Shown piece by piece: positions 25,013 through 38,300 of a stretch of 64,000 nucleotides of DNA. Under the pieces are notes generated by a model. That model was not told the origin of the DNA. It searched no databases and worked only from the letters and a program-made list of their open reading frames with translations. Origin of the DNA: Haematobia irritans. Lineage: Eukaryota > Arthropoda > Insecta > Diptera > Muscidae. The first letter of the stretch is position 1. Every line of letters begins with the position of its first letter. The stretch spans positions 222,394,537 to 222,458,536 of the forward strand of contig NC_134397.1 in assembly GCF_050003625.1 (NCBI RefSeq), read 5' to 3'. A program made the position numbers and the translations under genes.

Positions 25013-25854
25013 CTGCCACACTTATAGTTTTCGATAACACACAAAATTAAAAACAAAACAAAAATACTTTTAATTAACTGAAAATATTTTGAAATATAAA
25101 AAAGAAACTAATTGGAAATTATATTATTAAATAATGATTATAAAGATCTCGTCGCTCTTAATATTAATATAATTTATTTTGATTTATCCCTATGCAATTT
25201 TTTCGAAAAAAAAAATTAAAGAAAGAAAGAACACAAAATCTATGAATGAATATATCCTGTAAAAAAGTTTAAGATTGCTCCTCATTGGGACCAAACCAAT
25301 GACCAATTGTTAGTATATAATTGAAGGTATTGAAGGAAGAGTAAATAATATTGTTTTTTTTTTTTTTTTTTTTTAATTTTGCCTTTATTTCCTTAAAGTC
25401 TGCCTGTTATGGTATTTTTTAAAACTCAAATTTTTGGTATTATTCATTTTAGATTTAAGAACATTAGTTTTAATTTGAATTATTTTTTTTTTAAACTATG
25501 AGTGAATTAATTTTATTAGGAAGTGATGTTTGAAAAAGACTTTTTATTTGTATTACTATTGTCGATGTATCTCCAAATGTACTTAATTATTTTAAATTAA
25601 ATGTATTTTAAATAGAAATTTATTTGTTTTATTTAAAACCGCACAACTGAAAAATGTAGGAAGGATACAGCATATTTTTGGTACTGGTTGCAAAGGTGAT
25701 TCAAGGCTAACTAAACTTTATCTAATTTAAATTTTTAGATAGTATTTTTAAATTATTTTTAAAAACTATTTTTAAAAACCTTTTTTTTTTAAATAATAAA
25801 TCATGGCTTCCTCTATCTGAGCCGGGAGAGGACAACATCAGTAGGTCATTAGCC
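25013..25854. other. Noncoding AT-rich intergenic DNA
   Basis: Poly-T run at 25353-25372. No gene or repeat recognised. Confidence 0.45.
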
Positions 25855-28800
25855 CGGTTGCCACTTGTGCCAAAAACAATCTACCAAAATTTCAAAAAAA
25901 GTTTGCCAAAATTTACCAAATTAAAAAATAAATTATTTTGAAGTTTTGGTAAACTTTTTTGGTTAGTATAAAAAAAAATTGTTTTCTTCAAAACAAATGA
26001 TTTATTATTTTATTTTAGAAGTTTATCTCCTATTTGCGATAAATTTTTGGGTGTATAAATATTCCTTGCACTGTTAATGTGCTAATTTTAAATGTTTTAC
26101 CGAATTTAAAAAGGGAAAGTTACTACTTCTACATAAAGAGAGTACTTACTCACAATAAAATAAAAAATTTTTGAAGATATTGAAGTTATAGGCAATTTTT
26201 TCAAAACTTTATTTCTACAGAAAATTATTATAAATTTTTTTTCTATAGAAAATTTTGTCAAAAATTTATTTCTATTGAAAATTATTATCAATTTTTTTCT
26301 ATAGAAAATTTTGTCAAAATTTTATTTCTATAGAAGATTTTGTCAAAATTTCATTTCTATAAGAAATTTTGTCAAAATTTCATTTCTATAGGAAATTTTT
26401 GTCAAAATTTCAATTCTATAGGAAATTTTGTCAAAATTTTATTTCTATAGGAAATTTTGTCAAAATTTCATTTCTATAGGAAATTTTCATTTCTATAGGA
26501 AATTTTGTCAAAATTTCATATCTATAGGAAATTTTGTTTCAAAATTTCATATCTATAGGAAATTTTGTCAAAATTTCATATCTTTAGGAAATTGTGTAAA
26601 AATTTCATATCTATAGGAAATTTTGTCAAAATTTCATATCTATAGGATATTTTGTCAAAATTTTATTTCTATAGAAAATGTTGTCAAAATTTTATTTCTA
26701 TAGAAAATTTTGTCAAAATTTTATTTCTATAGAAAATTTTGTCAAAATTTTATTTCTATAGAAAATTTTGTCAAAATTTTATTTCTACAGAAAATTTTGT
26801 CAAAATTTTATTTCTATAGAAAATTTTGTCAAAATTTTATTTCTATAGAAAATTTTGTCAAAATTTTATTTCCATAGAAAATTTTGTCAAAATTTCATTT
26901 TTATAGAAAATTTTGTCAAAATTTCATTTCTATAGAAATTTTTGTCGAAAGTTTATTTCTATAGAAAATTTTGTCAACGTTTTATTTCTATAGAAAAATT
27001 TTTCAAAATTTCATTTCTATAGAAAATTTTGTCAAAATTTTATTTCTATAGAAATTTTTTCAAAATTTTATTTCATTTCTATAGAAATTTTTGCCAAAAT
27101 TTTATTTTATTTCTAAAGAAAATTTTGTCAAACTTTTATTTCTGGAAATTGTGTCAACATTTTATTTCTATAGAAAATTTTGTCAAAATTTTATTTTTAA
27201 GAAAATTTTGTCAAAATTTTATTTTTAAGAAAATTTTGTCAAAATTTTATTTCCATAAAAAATTTTGTCAAAATTTAATTTCTATAGAAAATTTTGTCAA
27301 AATTTCATTTCTATAGAAAATTTTGTCGAAAGCTTATTTCTATAGAAAATTTTGTCAATATTTTATTTCTATAAAAAATTTTTTCAAAATTTAATTTCTA
27401 TAAAAAATTTTGTCAAAATTTTATTTCTAAAGAAAATTTTGTCAAAATTTTATTTCTATAAAAAATTTTGTCAAAATTTTATTTAGAAATAAAATTTTGA
27501 CAAAATTTTATTGCTATAGAAAATTTTGTCAAAATTGTATTTTAAAGAAAATTTTGTCAAAATTTTAATTCTATAGAAAATTTTTTCAAAATTTTATTTC
27601 TATAGAAAATTTTTTCAAAATTTTATTTCTATAGAAAATTTTGTTAAAATTTTATTTCTATAGAAAATGTTGTCAAAATTTTATTTCTAAAGAAAATTTT
27701 GTCAACATTTTATTTCTGTAGAAAATTTTGTCAACATTTCATTTTACTTCTATAGAATATTTTTTCAACATTTTATTGCTATAGAAAATTTGTCAAAATT
27801 GTACTTTAAAGAAAAGTTTGTCAACATTTTATTTCTATAGAATATTTTGTCAACATTTTATTGCTATAGAAAATTTTGTCAAAATTGTATTTTAAAGAAA
27901 ATTTTGTCAAAATTTTATTTCTATAGAAAATTTTGTCAAAATTTTATTTCTATAGAAAATTTTGTTAAAATTTTATTTCTATAGAAAATGTTGTCAAAAT
28001 TTTATTTCTATAGGAAATTTTGTCAAAATTTCATTTCTGTAGGAAATTTTGTCAACATTTTATTTCTGTAGAAAATTTTGTCAAAATTTCAATTCTATAG
28101 GAAATTTTGTCAAAATTTTATTTCTATAGGAAATTTTGTCAAAATTTCATTTCTATAGGAAATTTTCATTTCTATAGGAAATTTTGTCAAAATTTCATAT
28201 CTATAGGAAATTTTGTTTCAAAATTTCATATCTATAGGAAATTTTGTCAAAATTTCATATCTTTAGGAAATTGTGTAAAAATTTCATATCTATAGGAAAT
28301 TTTGTCAAAATTTCATATCTATAGGATATTTTGTCAAAATTTTATTTCTATAGAAAATGTTGTCAAAATTTTATTTCTATAGAAAATTTTGTCAAAATTT
28401 TATTTCTATAGAAAATTTTGTCAAAATTTTATTTCTATAGAAAATTTTGTCAAAATTTTATTTCTACAGAAAATTTTGTCAAAATTTTATTTCTATAGAA
28501 AATTTTGTCAAAATTTTATTTCTATAGAAAATTTTGTCAAAATTTTATTTCCATAGAAAATTTTGTCAAAATTTCATTTTTATAAAAAATTTTGTCAAAA
28601 TTTCATTTCTATAGAAATTTTTGTCGAAAGTTTATTTCTATAGAAAATTTTGTCAACGTTTTATTTCTATAGAAAAATTTTTCAAAATTTCATTTCTATA
28701 CAAAATTTTGTCAAAATTTTATTTCTATAGAAATTTTTTCAAAATTTTATTTCATTTCTATAGAAATTTTTGCCAAAATTTTATTTTATTTCTAAAGAAA

Positions 28801-30905
28801 ATTTTGTCAAACTTTTATTTCTGGAAATTGTGTCAACATTTTATTTCTATAGAAAATTTTGTCAAAATTTTATTTTTAAGAAAATTTTGTCAAAATTTTA
28901 TTTCCATAAAAAATTTTGTCAAAATTTAATTTCTATAGAAAAATTTGTCAAAATTTCATTTCTATAGAAAATTTTGTCGAAAGCTTATTTCTATAGAAAA
29001 TTTTGTCAATATTTTATTTCTATAAAAAATTTTTTCAAAATTTAATTTCTATAAAAAATTTTGTCAAAATTTTATTTCTAAAGAAAATTTTGTCAAAATT
29101 TTATTTCTATAAAAAATTTTGTCAAAATTTTATTTAGAAATAAAATTTTGACAAAATTTTATTGCTATAGAAAATTTTGTCAAAATTGTATTTTAAAGAA
29201 AATTTTGTCAAAAATTTAATTCTATAGAAAATTTTTTCAAAATTTTATTTCTATAGAAAATTTTTTCAAAATTTTATTTCTATAGAAAATTTTGTTAAAA
29301 TTTTATTTCTATAGAAAATGTTGTCAAAATTTTATTTCTAAAAAAATTTTGTCAACATTTTATTTCTGTAGAAAATTTTGTCAAAATTTCATTTTATTTC
29401 TATAGAATATTTTTTCAACATTTTATTGCTATAGAAAATTTGTCAAAATTGTACTTTAAAGAAAAGTTTGTCAACATTTTATTTCTATAGAATATTTTGT
29501 CAACATTTTATTGCTATAGAAAATTTTGTCAAAATTGTATTTTAAAGAAAATTTTGTCAAAATTTTATTTCTATAGAAAATTTTGTCAAAATTTTATTTC
29601 TATAGAAAATTTTGTTAAAATTTTATTTCTATAGAAAATGTTGTCAAAATTTTATTTCTATAGGAAATTTTGTCAAAATTTCATTTCTGTAGGAAATTTT
29701 GTCAACATTTTATTTCTGTAGAAAATTTTGTCAAAATTTCATTTTATTTCTATAGAAAATTTTGTCAAAATTTCATTTCTATAGAAAATGTTGTCAAAAT
29801 TGTATTTCTATAGAAAATTTTGTCAACATTGTATTCCTATAGAAAATTTTGTCAACATTTTACTTTATTTCTATATATTTTGTCAAAAATTTATTTCTAT
29901 AGAAAATTTTGTCAAAATTTTATTTCTATAGAAAATTTTGTCAACATTTTATTTCTATAGGTAATTTTGTCAAAATTTTATTTTTTTTTTATAGAAAATT
30001 TTGTCAACATTTTATTTCTATAGGAAATTTTGTCAAAATTTCATTTCTGTAGGAAATTTTGTCAAAATTTTACTTTATTTCTATAGAATATTTTGTCAAA
30101 AATTTATTTCTATAGAAAATTTTGTCAAAATTTTATTTCCACAGAAAATTTTGTCCAAATTTTATTTCTATAGAAAATTTTGCCAAAATTTTATTTTATT
30201 TCTATAGAAAATTTTGTCAAAATTATATTCCTATAGAAAATTTTGTCAAAATTATATTTTTGTATAGAAAATTTTTTCAAAATTTTATTTCGATAGAAAA
30301 TTTTGTCAACATTTTATTTCGATAGGAAAATTTGTCAAAAGTTTATTTCTATCGGAAATTTTGTAAAAATTTTATTTCTATAGAAAATTTTGTCAAAATT
30401 TTATTTCTATAGAAAATTTTGTCAACATTTTATTTCTATACAAAATTTTGCCAATATTTTATTTTATTTCTATTGAAAATTTTGTCAAATATTAATCTAT
30501 AAGAATCTACAGAAAATGTTGCAAAATTTTATTTCTACAGAAAATTTTGTCAAAATTTTATGTTATTTCTATAGAAAATTTTGTCAAAAATTTATTTCTA
30601 AAGAAAATTTTGTCAAATTATTTCTATAGAAAATTTTGTCAAATTATTTCTATAGAAAATTTTGTCAAAATTTTATTTCTATCATTTCTATAGAAAATTT
30701 TGTCAATATTTTTTGTATACAAAATTTTGCCAAAATTTTTATAATTTTATAGAAATTTCTGTCAAAATTTTATTTTTATAGAACATTTTCTCAAAATTTT
30801 ATTTCTATGGAAAATTTTGTCAAAATTTTATTTCTATCGGAAATTTTGTCAACATTTTATTTCTATAGAAAATTTTGTCAAAATTGTATTTCTATAGAAA
30901 ATTTT
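25855..30905. repeat. 29-bp minisatellite (~160 units) with higher-order duplication
   Basis: The unit is GAAAATTTTGTCAAAATTTTATTTCTATA with many point variants and some insertions, dense from about 26190 to 30905. The lead-in at 25855-25930 (GGTTGCCACTTGTGCC...AATCTACCAAAATTT) also precedes the short array inside the Helentron at 14664-15004, so both derive from the same kind of source element. A block of about 1.68 kb (about 26401-28080) is repeated at about 28080-29740, including shared private variants (for example TTTCTGGAAATTGTGTCAAC at 27140 and 28820) and an inverted unit (27472 and 29123). Open frames of the SKFYFYRKFCQNF kind are artefacts of the repeat. Confidence 0.97.
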
Positions 30906-31688
30906 CAAAAATCCATATGCAAAATTGAAACCTCCATAAACCATAAATGTGATTATTTCATAAAATGCATTATGTGATTTTATAATTTCAATACTATCTC
31001 ATTTCCCATTTGACGTTTGCATACAATTAATCAATAATATCCACAATTCAGCAAACAATTTTTTTTGCATAACCACATGCAAATATGGAAACTATACATT
31101 TGAAATACCTCCATACTAAATCCATTCTTAGAAACCAAGGAATGATATTAATATCATTGAGAAATGTTGCACAAAACTAACCGCAAACAAATACAGACCG
31201 TTAGACGGTGGTCGTCTGTAAATATGGAAGCATCGAACGTCATAGAAATGAAAGAAAACCGCATTAGACTCAAGTGTGGACCTCGACCATGTTGAGAACA
31301 ACTAACAACAGTTGGCTAAAGTCAGGGGCATGCAATTGTGAATATCCTCCTAGCGACATTATTGAAAAATTGTTTTAGCTTTAATAGCAGAAAATAAGGA
31401 AAGCAAAAAGAAATTTTCAAAAAAAAACAAAAAAAAAATGACAATAGATGTTTGTGGGTATGGATACTTTTTAGTGTTCTATGTTGAATAACAAATAGTA
31501 GAGGTTTAGTAAGTTGAAGGAAAATTTTGTTTTAATATGAAAGTCAATAAATTTCAGAGTTTATTTTATGTATAATACGCAGTTGAATACAAATATTTTG
31601 ACCTTCGCTTTGGTATTGATTCCAAGGCAAAGATGATGCTAGAAAATTTTTAGAAAAATATATAGCTAAACATTTACATGTCATTCAC
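30906..31688. other. Noncoding DNA
   Basis: Unique-looking sequence between the minisatellite and a MITE. GC is slightly higher at 31190-31340 but no open frame or splice-bounded exon is convincing. Confidence 0.4.
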
Positions 31689-32806
31689 ACTGAAAAAAAA
31701 GCATGTCAGGTTCCAAAGATTTTGTCTTTACTTTAAAAAATTTGGTATTGATTCCGAGTTAAAGAAGCGGAGAATACAAGTAAGGATACTTTTAAGACAC
31801 AATTCTCTTTTAAATTTGGGTTTTGTGTACTTGCTTCTAGGAAGCAAATTTTAATTTTTCGCTTTTTCAGCTATTTTTCTTCATTTGCTATCAAAGTCCT
31901 TTAAAAACGACTTAACGACAACTTTATTTTCCAAATTAAGACTCGACTTCCAGTAGTAACTAAGCTATGTTTCAAGTAAAAAACGTCTTTAAAATAAAGT
32001 GTTGAAAAACATGTCCTACATTTCAACGATTTTTTGCTTTGTAGTAAAGATGCAAAAAGGCAACAAATTTAAAGACAATTTCATTAAATTTAAAGAATTT
32101 TTCTGAATTATTAAAGTCAAGTTGACCTTAGCCCAAACATTTTTTCTTTCATGTTATGATACCCATTTTTAAGTGAAATCACTTAATTATAAGGACAATA
32201 CGACTTCATTGAAAAGTTTATCGACTTTTGGACAAGGAAAAAACTTTATATTAGAGAAATGCGTCTTCGATCCTAAGAAAAATTTGCATTCGTATTTTAA
32301 AGACATGAAATCTTTGACCTTACGACAATATTTTTTTTCAGAGCAAGATTACAAAAAAAAATCTTACAAAAAAAATCGTTAGTCTTCGATGGGGATATTA
32401 ATTTTTTTTTAACAAATAAACACAAAGGTATAGAGAGTTTACGTCTGTTTTTTTTTTTTTTTTTTTTATGAAAGTTATTTGCCAAGACTTATTTTCAAGA
32501 TTTTGCATCTTTGTTTTAAAGTTTTTTTTAGAATTAACAAAAAAATATTTTTTACTTGTAAGTATCCATTATAATGTGGATTTTTAAACTGGCATTTGTT
32601 TTTACGTGAATAGCTTTCTTAATATACCGGGAAAAGAAAAAGAAAATTCTATACTAATTTCAATTTTTTTAATCTTAGATTTAAGCCAGATAGCTCGCTA
32701 TTTTTGGTTTTAAGAAACCGCATCTTTGGCTCGGTATATAAATGCCAAAATCCTTAAAGGAAAGTCTAAATCTTTGCATCAAAGTAAACTTTTTATTGAG
32801 TGTATA
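31689..32806. mobile_element. Long-TIR MITE family A, full-length candidate (~1.1 kb)
   Basis: The left end CACTGAAAAAAAAGCATGTC continues through TTTGGTATTGATTCCGAG; the reverse complement of the right end starts CACTCAATAAAAAGTTTACT and continues through GGATTTTGGCATT and CCGAGCCAAAGATGCGG. This gives inverted ends related over roughly 90 bp. The interior holds AGAGAAATGCGTCTTC and GACATGAAATCTTTGACC, found in other fragments of the window. The poly-T run at 32444-32467 lies inside. No transposase is readable. Confidence 0.65.
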
Positions 32807-32929
32807 AATTAATTAAATTAATTGAAAATAAAATACAGTGAAAAAACGCACTGTAACGGTAATTTGAGTACACTAAAAAAATTGAACCGTATATTTCAAT
32901 AAGACTGCTTTAATTCTACTTACACTCAA

Positions 32930-33650
32930 AAAAAAGTTTACTTGGATCTAAAGATTTTGACCTTCTCCTAAGGATTTTGGTATTGATTCCGAGCCAAAGT
33001 TGCGGCTTATTTAAAATAAAGAAATTTTTTAGCGACCTATCTGGCTTTAACTCTAGGAAAAAAAAACTTTTAAGCACAGATTATAAACTCAATTTTAATT
33101 AAAATTTCATTATTTTAAAGAAATTTGTCCTTAATATTTTTTCATATCCTAAAATTTAGTTTGCGTAATCTTTAATATTACGTAAATATTTTTTTCAGTG
33201 TAAGTTAATGGAATTATTATGTTTTAAGAAAGTTTCCATGACTCTAACTAAATTCGTGTCTCTCACAAAAAAGATTTTCTTAAAATTTGTAAAATTTACT
33301 AAAAATGCGTATGGTGCTAAAGACATTTTTGTCACTTTGAACTCCAATGTTTTCATTCAAACTACAGAAATTTTCTTTAATACATAATAATATTTGGCCT
33401 AATAAATTTCGAAAATTATTTACTTATTTTTCGTCTATTTGCATGTGACATCTGCGATTCTAATACAGTTTAGTTAACATTTTCTAAAATTAATTTAATT
33501 TTTCTAAAATTAACTAAAATTTTCTTTACTGGTGGGTTCACTGTTTTTCCAGTGTAATTAGTGATTAGAGTATTGAGTGATTTTTAGTATTGATTCCGAG
33601 CCAAGGAAGCGCAGAACTTGAGTCTAGGAAGTAAATTTAAATTTTCAGCT
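32930..33650. repeat. Overlapping fragments of MITE families A and B
   Basis: ACACTCAAAAAAAAGTTTACT at 32924 starts a family A piece (to about 33200). CTGGTGGGTTCACTG at 33530 is the end of family B in reverse, and TATTGATTCCGAGCCAAGGA at 33590 is family A again. The pieces look nested but boundaries are blurred. Confidence 0.55.
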
Positions 33651-33652
33651 TT

Positions 33653-34914
33653 TTATACCCTCCACCATAGGATGGGGGTATATTAACTTTGTCATTCCGT
33701 TTGTAACACATCGAAATATTGATCTAAGACCTCATAAATTATATATATTCTGGGTCGTGGTGCAATTCTGAGTCGATCTGAGCATGTCCGTCCGTCCGTC
33801 TGTTGAAATCACGCTAACTTCCGAACGAAACAAGCTATCGACTTGAAACTTGGCACAAGTAGTTGTTATTGATGTAGGTCGGACGGTATTGCAAATGGGC
33901 CATATCGGTCCACTATTACGTATAGCCCCCATATAAACGGAACCCAAATTTGGCTTGCGAGGCCCCTAAGAGAAGCAAATATCATCGGATCCGGCTGAAA
34001 CTTGGTACGTGGTGTTAGTATATGGTCTCTAACAACCATGCAAAAATTGGTCCATATCGGTCCATAATAATATATAGCCCCCATATAAGCCGATCCCCCG
34101 ATTTGGCTTGCAGAGCCTCTAAGAGCAACAATTTTCATCCGATCCGGCTGAAATTTGGTACATGGTGTTAGTATATGGTCTCTAACAACCATGCTAAAAT
34201 TTGTCCATATCGGTCCATAATTATATATAGCCCCCATATAAACCGATCCCCAGATTTGGCTTGCGGAGCCTCTAAGAGAAGCAAATTTCATCCGATCCGG
34301 CTGAAATTTGGTACATGTTGTTAGTATATGGTCTCTAACAACCATGCGAAAATTGGTCCATATAGGTCCATAATTATATATAGCCCCCATATAAACCGAT
34401 CACCAGATTTGACCTCCGGAGCCTCTTGGAAGACCAAAATTCATCTGATTCAGTTGAAATTTGGTACGTGATGTTAATATATGGCCTCAAACACCCATGC
34501 AAAAATTGGTCGATATCGGTCCATAATTATATATAGCTCCCATATAAACCGATCCCCAGATTTGACCTCCGGAGCACCTTGGAAGAGCAAAATTCTTCCC
34601 ATTCGGTTGAAATTTGGTACGCGATGTTAGTACAGGGTATCCAAAAACCATGCAGGAATTGGTTCCTATCAGTCCATAAAAATATATAGCTCCCATATAA
34701 ACCGATCCCCAGATTTGACCTCCGGTGCCTTTAAGAGAAGCAAAATTCATCCGATCTGGTTGAAATTTGGTACGTGGTGGAAATATATGATATTTAACAA
34801 CCAAGTGAGTTGGAATTTGTGGATGACAGTCTTTCGTAGAAGTTTCTACGCAATCCATGGTGGAGGGTACATAAGATTCGGCCTGGCCGAACTTACGGCC
34901 GTATATACTTGTTT
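33653..34914 (+). mobile_element. DINE-1/Helentron-like element, family 1, second copy
   Basis: It has the same start (TATACCCTCCACCATAGGAT), a shorter GTCC microsatellite (33787-33802), ~153-bp core units with GGTCTCTAACAACCATG, and the same 3' end (TTCGGCCTGGCCGAACTTAC, then ATATACTTGTTTT). It lacks the 29-bp minisatellite present in the copy at 13.4-15.3 kb. The minus-strand open frame of 174 codons across the core is a repeat artefact. Confidence 0.8.
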
Positions 34915-34946
34915 TTCTTCATATGATATCAAAAAAACCATGTTAC

Positions 34947-35250
34947 ACTGAAAAAACAGTGAACCCACCAGGAAGAAAAATGTTCGTTATTTTTAGAAAA
35001 TTTAGATTATTTTTAGAAAATTTTAACAAAAAAGTATTACAAACGCAGACATCACTACGATATCACAAAAATAAGTAAATATTTTTCGTTAAATGAAAGA
35101 GAATTTATTAGACATAATTAATTTGTTTCACTTGTTAAAGAAAATTTTGTAGTTTTAAGGAAAAAAATTGGAGTTCAAAATTCCAAGAATGACTTTAATG
35201 CCATATGAAGGCGCATTTGGGCGCATTTGTAGTAACATTCACAAATTTAA
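34947..35250 (+). mobile_element. MITE family B, 3'-truncated
   Basis: Starts CACTGAAAAAACAGTGAACC, the left end of the 516-bp complete copies at 47913 and 50440, and follows them to about 35215 before diverging. Confidence 0.8.
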
Positions 35251-35315
35251 TCTTCGAAACGCCTGACTGAAACAATTTTAGATTAAAATTGTTTGCTTCA
35301 CGATGATCCTAGGAC

Positions 35316-35765
35316 TAGAGGTGTGCGCGTGACACGAAATTCCCGTGACACGCGTGACTCACGTGAGCAGTGAACAAAATCCAAAGCAACTCTCGTGAAT
35401 GTGCGTGAATGGGACTAAAATAAATATTTCGTGAATGTGCGTGAATAAAATTTCTGCAAAGTCACGCTCACGAAAAAATCAAGATTTAATTCATACCCGT
35501 ATGTAAACTGCAATTAATTTAGCTCTCGAACTATACGAGTTTTGAATTTTGCTACCTTTGCTGATTTCCGTTTGGAAAATGTCATGAGTCTCGTGAATTT
35601 GTCGTGAATCAGGTGAATTGTCGTGAATCGTGCGTGAGTACTGATTTTCATTTCGTGAATGATATTGGCTACCACACGTATCGTGCCTGAGCGTGCGTAA
35701 ATAAACATTTTACTTCGTGAATGTGCGTGAGTGTGAGTGAAATTTCAGTCACGTGCACACCTCCA
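35316..35765. mobile_element. hAT-type MITE rich in CGTGA motifs (450 bp)
   Basis: The left end is TAGAGGTGTGCGCGTGAC; the right end in complement is TGGAGGTGTGCACGTGAC. The flanking 8-mers CCTAGGAC (35308-35315) and CCTTTGAC (35766-35773) agree at 6 of 8 positions, which fits a decayed hAT 8-bp target duplication. The interior is packed with CGTGAATGTGCGTGA-type words on both strands. Noncoding. Confidence 0.72.
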
Positions 35766-36830
35766 CCTTTGACCATTGATCTCAGTGGCATTCCCATTTT
35801 ATAGTTTTGAAAAATTTTATTTTCCTTGTATAGGCAGCCACATTTTCTCCCGTGTTAAATTTAATATTTTTTCCTGAATTTTCAGGCTCAGAATTGCGCA
35901 CAGAAATAAAAAAAAAAAACATTTTAAACCGAAATAATTAAAATTAGTTTTTAATTATCATATAATCAGCTGATTGTTTTCTAGTATATGTATCATTTGA
36001 TATTGAGTGTTGTATATTTGGTTTTATTTAAAGATTATTTACTTTTTGCTCTAAACGCCATATTACATATACATTTTCCTAAATAATTAGCAGCAAATAT
36101 ATATTTTTTGCACATGATTCTTTACACCGCTATGCTCACCTCCTTTTTCCAGTGATTCTGGATTTTTTTTAATGAAACATTTTTCCCATACTCACTCACA
36201 CTTCAGTCCTACAGACAAACGCATGTGGTTGAGATCACATATGCCAAAGTAAATAACCATCAGCACGTTTCCTTTTCCTTTTTTTGCTGCTAATGGGTGT
36301 GGATCCTGGGGAGATGTGAACATGTATAAGGGGCTTATAACTTTTCGAACAAGAAAGATATTTGTAGTGGTATTGCGGTTACTATGGTTGATTCTTGTAT
36401 TATTTGAGTTTTGTTCTTCTTCTGGTTTTTACTTTCCTCTTCCCTATTTGGCAGCATTTGCTTTAGAGGATAAAAACAACAACAATAGCAAAATATTCAC
36501 GCCAACACAGAAATAGTTGTTCACATCCTACAGTTGTGAAGCATTGTGAACGTGTAGGTATTTAGCTGTAGAATCCATCTTAGTTTCTAGGAAACGAACT
36601 CATCATTATAGGAAAATATTTCCACAAGAATTGTGGAGTTCAGTAAAAAATAGTTGCGAGAATTCTTTTTGAAAAAAAAAACAAACTATCTAATTGGTAG
36701 TCTTTGTACACTATACTACGCAATATAAAAATGAAGTTCCAAGAAAAATTCCATTATTTGGTATATGGTAAAGGATGAAATAAAAAATAAAGAGGTGTTA
36801 GTGTACCCACATATTAGGGACGTGTAATAT
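35766..36830. other. Noncoding DNA
   Basis: Unique-looking AT-rich sequence; a weak 66-codon frame at 36316-36516 has no supporting sign of being a gene. Confidence 0.4.
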
Positions 36831-37406
36831 CCCAGCAAAAAAAGCGTCGCCAAAAAAGTAATGAAAATGTTCTTTTTGGATCCGGAAGTGGTGCAAAATT
36901 GACGCAGAAGCGATGAATTTAACATGGGCTTGTCATAGGAGGGAAGTCCTCCATTTCAACAGCCGGTGCACTGAATTTGCATCACTTCTTTAGGTGTGAT
37001 CCGAATTCAATGTTTTTGATGTAAATTAAAAGATTCTGTGATATTTTGTCAAACAAATATTTTTTATAAATTTTTATAATTTTTAATGGATTCTAACGCT
37101 TGTCGGAAACGTTTGACTTCAAATATTTTCAAAAATTCACAAGTTTTTCAGATTGGATTTAACATTTTTTTCGACAAAATTTAAATGATTTGTACCATTT
37201 TATGAATTCTTACTCTGTTTTTAACCTATTGAAACAAAAAATGTTAAAATTACCCATTACAAGTATGAAAAAACCAAGTTAAAAAATTTAATTAAAAGAA
37301 CTTCCTGGGTAGTTAAAATAAAGAACATCATTGGGAGTGCATCTTCTGGAAGTGCTTTTAAAGTTGTGCCTTTGGAAGAACTTCCAATTTTTTTTTTTTT
37401 GCTGGG
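36831..37406. mobile_element. MITE family C (576 bp)
   Basis: The ends are CCCAGCAAAAAAAGCGTCG and TTTTTTTTTTTGCTGGG, with AT on both sides (36829-36830, 37407-37408). The second copy at 55477-56021 shares TTCTTTTTGGATCCGGAAGT and GAATTTAACATGGGCTTGTC. Noncoding. Confidence 0.85.
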
Positions 37407-37544
37407 ATGTAAAGAAGGCCAAAGTGTTTTACATAATTGCGAATATCAAGAAATTGACAAGTGGACTTATCCATTTTTTTTTAACTTTTGAAAAGTTTAC
37501 TTTCGAATTTTAGTATTTTTGACAAATGGGTGGGGTTTTGATAT

Positions 37545-38300
37545 AAACCGACTTCCCGATTTGGGGTCTTGGGCCTATAGAAACAGTAGTTTTTATCCAA
37601 TTTGCCTGAAATTGGAGACCTAGAGATATTTTAGCACTACAAAGAGATGTGCCAAAAATGGTGAGTATCGGTCCATGTTTTGGTATAGCCCCTATATAGA
37701 CCGATCTCCCGTATTTACTTCTTGGGATTTTAGAATCCGTAGTTTTTATCCAATTTGCCTGAAATTAGAGACCTAAAGATATTTTAGCATTATAAAGAGG
37801 TGTGCTAAAAATGGTGAGTATCGGTCCATGTTTTGGTATAGCCCCCATATAGACCGATTTTCCCATTTTACTTCTTGGGCTTATAGAAATCGTAGTTTTT
37901 ATCCAATTTGCCTGAAATTGGAAATCTAGAAGTATTTTAGGACCATAAAGAGGTGTGTTAAAAATGGTGAGTTTCGGTTCATGTTTTGGTATAGCTATGG
38001 GGGCTATAGACCGATCTCCCGAATTTACTTCTTGGGATTTTAGAATCCGTAGTTTTCATACAATTTGCCTGAAATTAGAGACCTAGAGATATTTTAGCAC
38101 TATAAAGAGATGTGTTGAAAATGGTTAGTATCGGTCCATGTTTTGATATAGCCCCCATATAGACCGAACTTCCGATTGTGCTTTTTGGGCTTGTAGAAAC
38201 CATAGTTGTTGTCCAATTTGCCTGAAATTGAAAATCTGGACGGTTTCTAGGACTATAAATAGGCGTGCAAAAAAAAGATTTTATTGCTTGGGACTGTAGA
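37545..38300. repeat. Tandem array, period ~153 bp, five units
   Basis: Each unit has a TATAGACCGATCTCCCG-type start, ATCCAATTTGCCTGAAATT and GGTGAGTATCGGTCCATGTT. The period and the words CGGTCCATG and ATAGCCCCCATATAGACCGA are reminiscent of the core units of family 1 Helentron elements, so it is probably a detached or diverged core array. One unit (near 37995) carries ATGGGGGCTATAGACC, with the GCCCCCATA segment partly inverted. Confidence 0.85.

Noticed and set aside
26428..30325. Many frames reading SKFYFYRKFCQNFIS
   Set aside because: These are translations of the 29-bp minisatellite, whose period is not a multiple of 3 and gives all three frames in turn.
26190..30905. Regular ~29-bp repeats resembling a CRISPR array
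   Set aside because: There are no unique spacers: the units are directly contiguous variants of one sequence, and the genome is eukaryotic.
33866..34858. Minus-strand frames of 174 and 123 codons with repeated IWGSVYMGAIYNYGPIWTN-like words
   Set aside because: Repeat-driven reading of Helentron core units; no start context, splice sites or conserved domain.
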